Notes under the pieces: generated by a model
The model's input: only the letters and a program-made list of their open reading frames with translations
The model's database searches: none
What the model was told of the DNA's origin: nothing
Part shown: positions 36,077 through 37,191 of the stretch, piece by piece
Layout: each line of letters starts with the position of its first letter
Position numbering within the stretch: position 1 is the stretch's first letter
Source: an uncultured Clostridia bacterium
GTDB lineage: Bacteria > Bacillota > Clostridia > Christensenellales > Aristaeellaceae
Reading direction: 5' to 3'
Assembly (NCBI GenBank): GCA_947624355.1
Contig: CANQKI010000013.1
Span: forward strand, 1-37,191
DNA length: 37,191 nucleotides
Position numbers and translations under genes: made by a program

Positions 36077-36709
36077 CTATTCCCCCGCCAGCTCCCGGCG
36101 CATGGTATCCGCGTCCCGGTAGCGGTAGGGCGTATCATAATCGGGATAGAAATCCTCGGGGTCAAAGAGCGCGCAGGCCATGCCCGCGTTCTTGCCCGCG
36201 TCCAGATCGATATCCCGATCCCCCATCATGATGCATTCGCTCTTGTTCAAATGATGCTTTTCCGCCAGGAAATTCAGGGCGTCGGGGGCGGGCTTAGCGG
36301 GAAAGCCGTCCTTGTTGGTCACCCCGTCGCAAAACAGGGTATCCAGCCCGTCATTCCTGAGGAATTCCCAGGCATTGAGGCCCCGGTGGGTGTACAGGTA
36401 ATTTTTCCCGCCGTTTTTCACCACGGCCCGCAGCATTTCGGGAATGCCGGGATAGGGCCGCATGGTCTCCGCGCCCTCCTCGTCGGCATGGGTGCGGTAG
36501 CGGGCCATGTAGGTATCGTTGTCAATGCCGCGTTCCTGGCAGAAATGGGCCCAGGCGTGGCGGAGGGACAGCTTCACCTGGTCGTGCACTTCCGCCTCCG
36601 TGGCCTCGATGCCGAATTCATGCAGGGTCTTCTTCACGGCCCTGGTGATCCGGGGATAGGTGTCATACAGCGTTCCGTCGTAATCCCAGAAGAAATGCAG
36701 GTATTTCAT
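36077..36709 (-). CDS. HAD-family hydrolase (phosphoglycolate-phosphatase-like), 210 aa
   Basis: The four HAD motifs are present: I DYDGTLYDT (nucleophile Asp9, acid/base Asp11), II YTHRG (Thr), III KPAPDAL (Lys) and IV GDRDIDLDAG. A helical C1 cap (about 16-85) is inserted after motif I, as in phosphatases of the Gph/PgmB type. The enzyme is cytoplasmic; its phosphate-ester substrate is not predictable. The C-terminal part (FDPEDFYPDYDTPYRYRDAD) is rich in Asp and Tyr and unusual for the family. The ATG overlaps the mscL stop by four bases, so it is co-translated with the channel. Confidence 0.9.
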   Translation of the reverse strand: MKYLHFFWDYDGTLYDTYPRITRAVKKTLHEFGIEATEAEVHDQVKLSLRHAWAHFCQERGIDNDTYMARYRTHADEEGAETMRPYPGIPEMLRAVVKNGGKNYLYTHRGLNAWEFLRNDGLDTLFCDGVTNKDGFPAKPAPDALNFLAEKHHLNKSECIMMGDRDIDLDAGKNAGMACALFDPEDFYPDYDTPYRYRDADTMRRELAGE

Positions 36710-37161
36710 TTGTCCTCCGCGGGCAGTTCGCTGGTGCAGTGGGGGCAGCGGGTGGCCTTCTCATCCACAGGCTGGCAGCAGAAGGGGCACAGCCGGGGGG
36801 CGGGAGCGGGCGCTTCCTCTTCCTTCCTGTGCAGCTTGGTAATCATCTTCACGAACACGAAAATGCACAAGGCGATGAGGATGAAGTCGATGATCTGCTG
36901 GATGAAGTTGCCGTAATTGATGGTGGCCACGCCGGCGGCGGCGGCGTCCTCGATGGTGGCGAAATCGCCTTCGCCCAGGGCGATGAACAGGCTGGACGTA
37001 TTCAGGCCCCCCGTCAGCAGGGACAGAATGGGCATGAACACATCGTTCACCAGGGAGGTGACGATGGCGCTGAACGCGCCGCCGATCATGACACCGACGG
37101 CCAGATCGATGACGTTGCCGCGCAGGGCGAATTTCTTGAATTCGTCAAACAGCTTTTTCAT
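36706..37161 (-). CDS. mscL: Large-conductance mechanosensitive channel MscL with a C-terminal zinc ribbon, 151 aa
   Basis: MscL forms a pentameric pore that opens under membrane tension during osmotic downshock. The N-terminal helix and first span KKFALRGNVIDLAVGVMIGGAFSAIVTSLVND (pore-lining, about 10-40) and the second span (about 86-108) are typical, with the loop carrying GDFATIEDAAAAGV. The usual cytoplasmic helix is replaced or followed by a Pro/Ala linker and a zinc ribbon, CPFC...CPHC (Cys125, 128, 139, 142). The start has AAGGAAGGA upstream. It heads an operon with the HAD and DUF975 genes; the promoter lies outside the window. Confidence 0.93.
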   Translation of the reverse strand: MKKLFDEFKKFALRGNVIDLAVGVMIGGAFSAIVTSLVNDVFMPILSLLTGGLNTSSLFIALGEGDFATIEDAAAAGVATINYGNFIQQIIDFILIALCIFVFVKMITKLHRKEEEAPAPAPRLCPFCCQPVDEKATRCPHCTSELPAEDK

Positions 37162-37191
37162 GGGAATCCTTCCTTCCTTTGTCTGCCGGGC

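Overview
The window is a GC-rich stretch (roughly 60 percent by eye) of a Gram-positive, Clostridia-type chromosome. Supporting signs are strong AGGAGG-type ribosome binding sites, sigma-A promoters with 17 bp spacers, a CGAAC-type LexA box in front of uvrB, a cotJA-cotJB-cotJC (manganese catalase) spore-coat cluster, and peptidoglycan enzymes typical of monoderms. A gut-type, lactose/galactose-using member of the Clostridia is the best guess; the sequence alone does not fix the genus. I see no rRNA, tRNA, CRISPR array, transposase or phage gene.

Layout. 1-3060 (+): a promoter and three overlapping genes, a thioredoxin-reductase-like flavoprotein without recognisable NADPH motifs followed by two exported proteins. 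3067-5820: a Dabb-domain gene (-), then an ECF-type sigma factor translationally coupled to a 602-residue membrane-anchored partner with two PepSY-like repeats (+). 6068-10548 (-): a secreted WG-repeat protein ending in two zinc ribbons, and a class A penicillin-binding protein. 10704-19180 (+): a second, short FtsH; a sugar-type solute-binding protein with galactokinase; a membrane protein with a Gpi18/PIG-V-like glycosyltransferase; tsaE-tsaB-rimI; and an ACT protein. 19265-28518 (-): beta-galactosidase, an L,D-transpeptidase with peptidoglycan-binding repeats, cotJC-cotJB-cotJA and uvrB. 28770-35123 (+): murA, a DUF2238-type membrane protein, canonical ftsH, a COG1313-type radical SAM protein and an HtrA-like protease. 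35417-37161 (-): an mscL-HAD-DUF975 operon, with a zinc ribbon fused to MscL.

Functional themes are envelope building and quality control (PBP, MurA, L,D-transpeptidase, two FtsH, HtrA, MscL), envelope or redox sensing (FFTR-like operon, sigma/anti-sigma-like pair, WG protein), and lactose/galactose use (lacZ, galK, binding protein; galT, galE and permeases are not here).

The most unusual content is non-coding. Three copies of a 200-240 bp element made of a fixed series of hairpins (5826-6058, 7835-8035, 35179-35419) each start 0-5 bases after the stop codon of an unrelated gene, always in the same orientation to that gene. Stem sequences differ between copies by paired changes. A second family forms two inverted copies in 22345-23058, between the L,D-transpeptidase stop codon and the lacZ promoter. 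These look like modular palindromic repeats, either structured 3' UTRs or REP/BIME-like mobile elements, and I did not recognise a named family.
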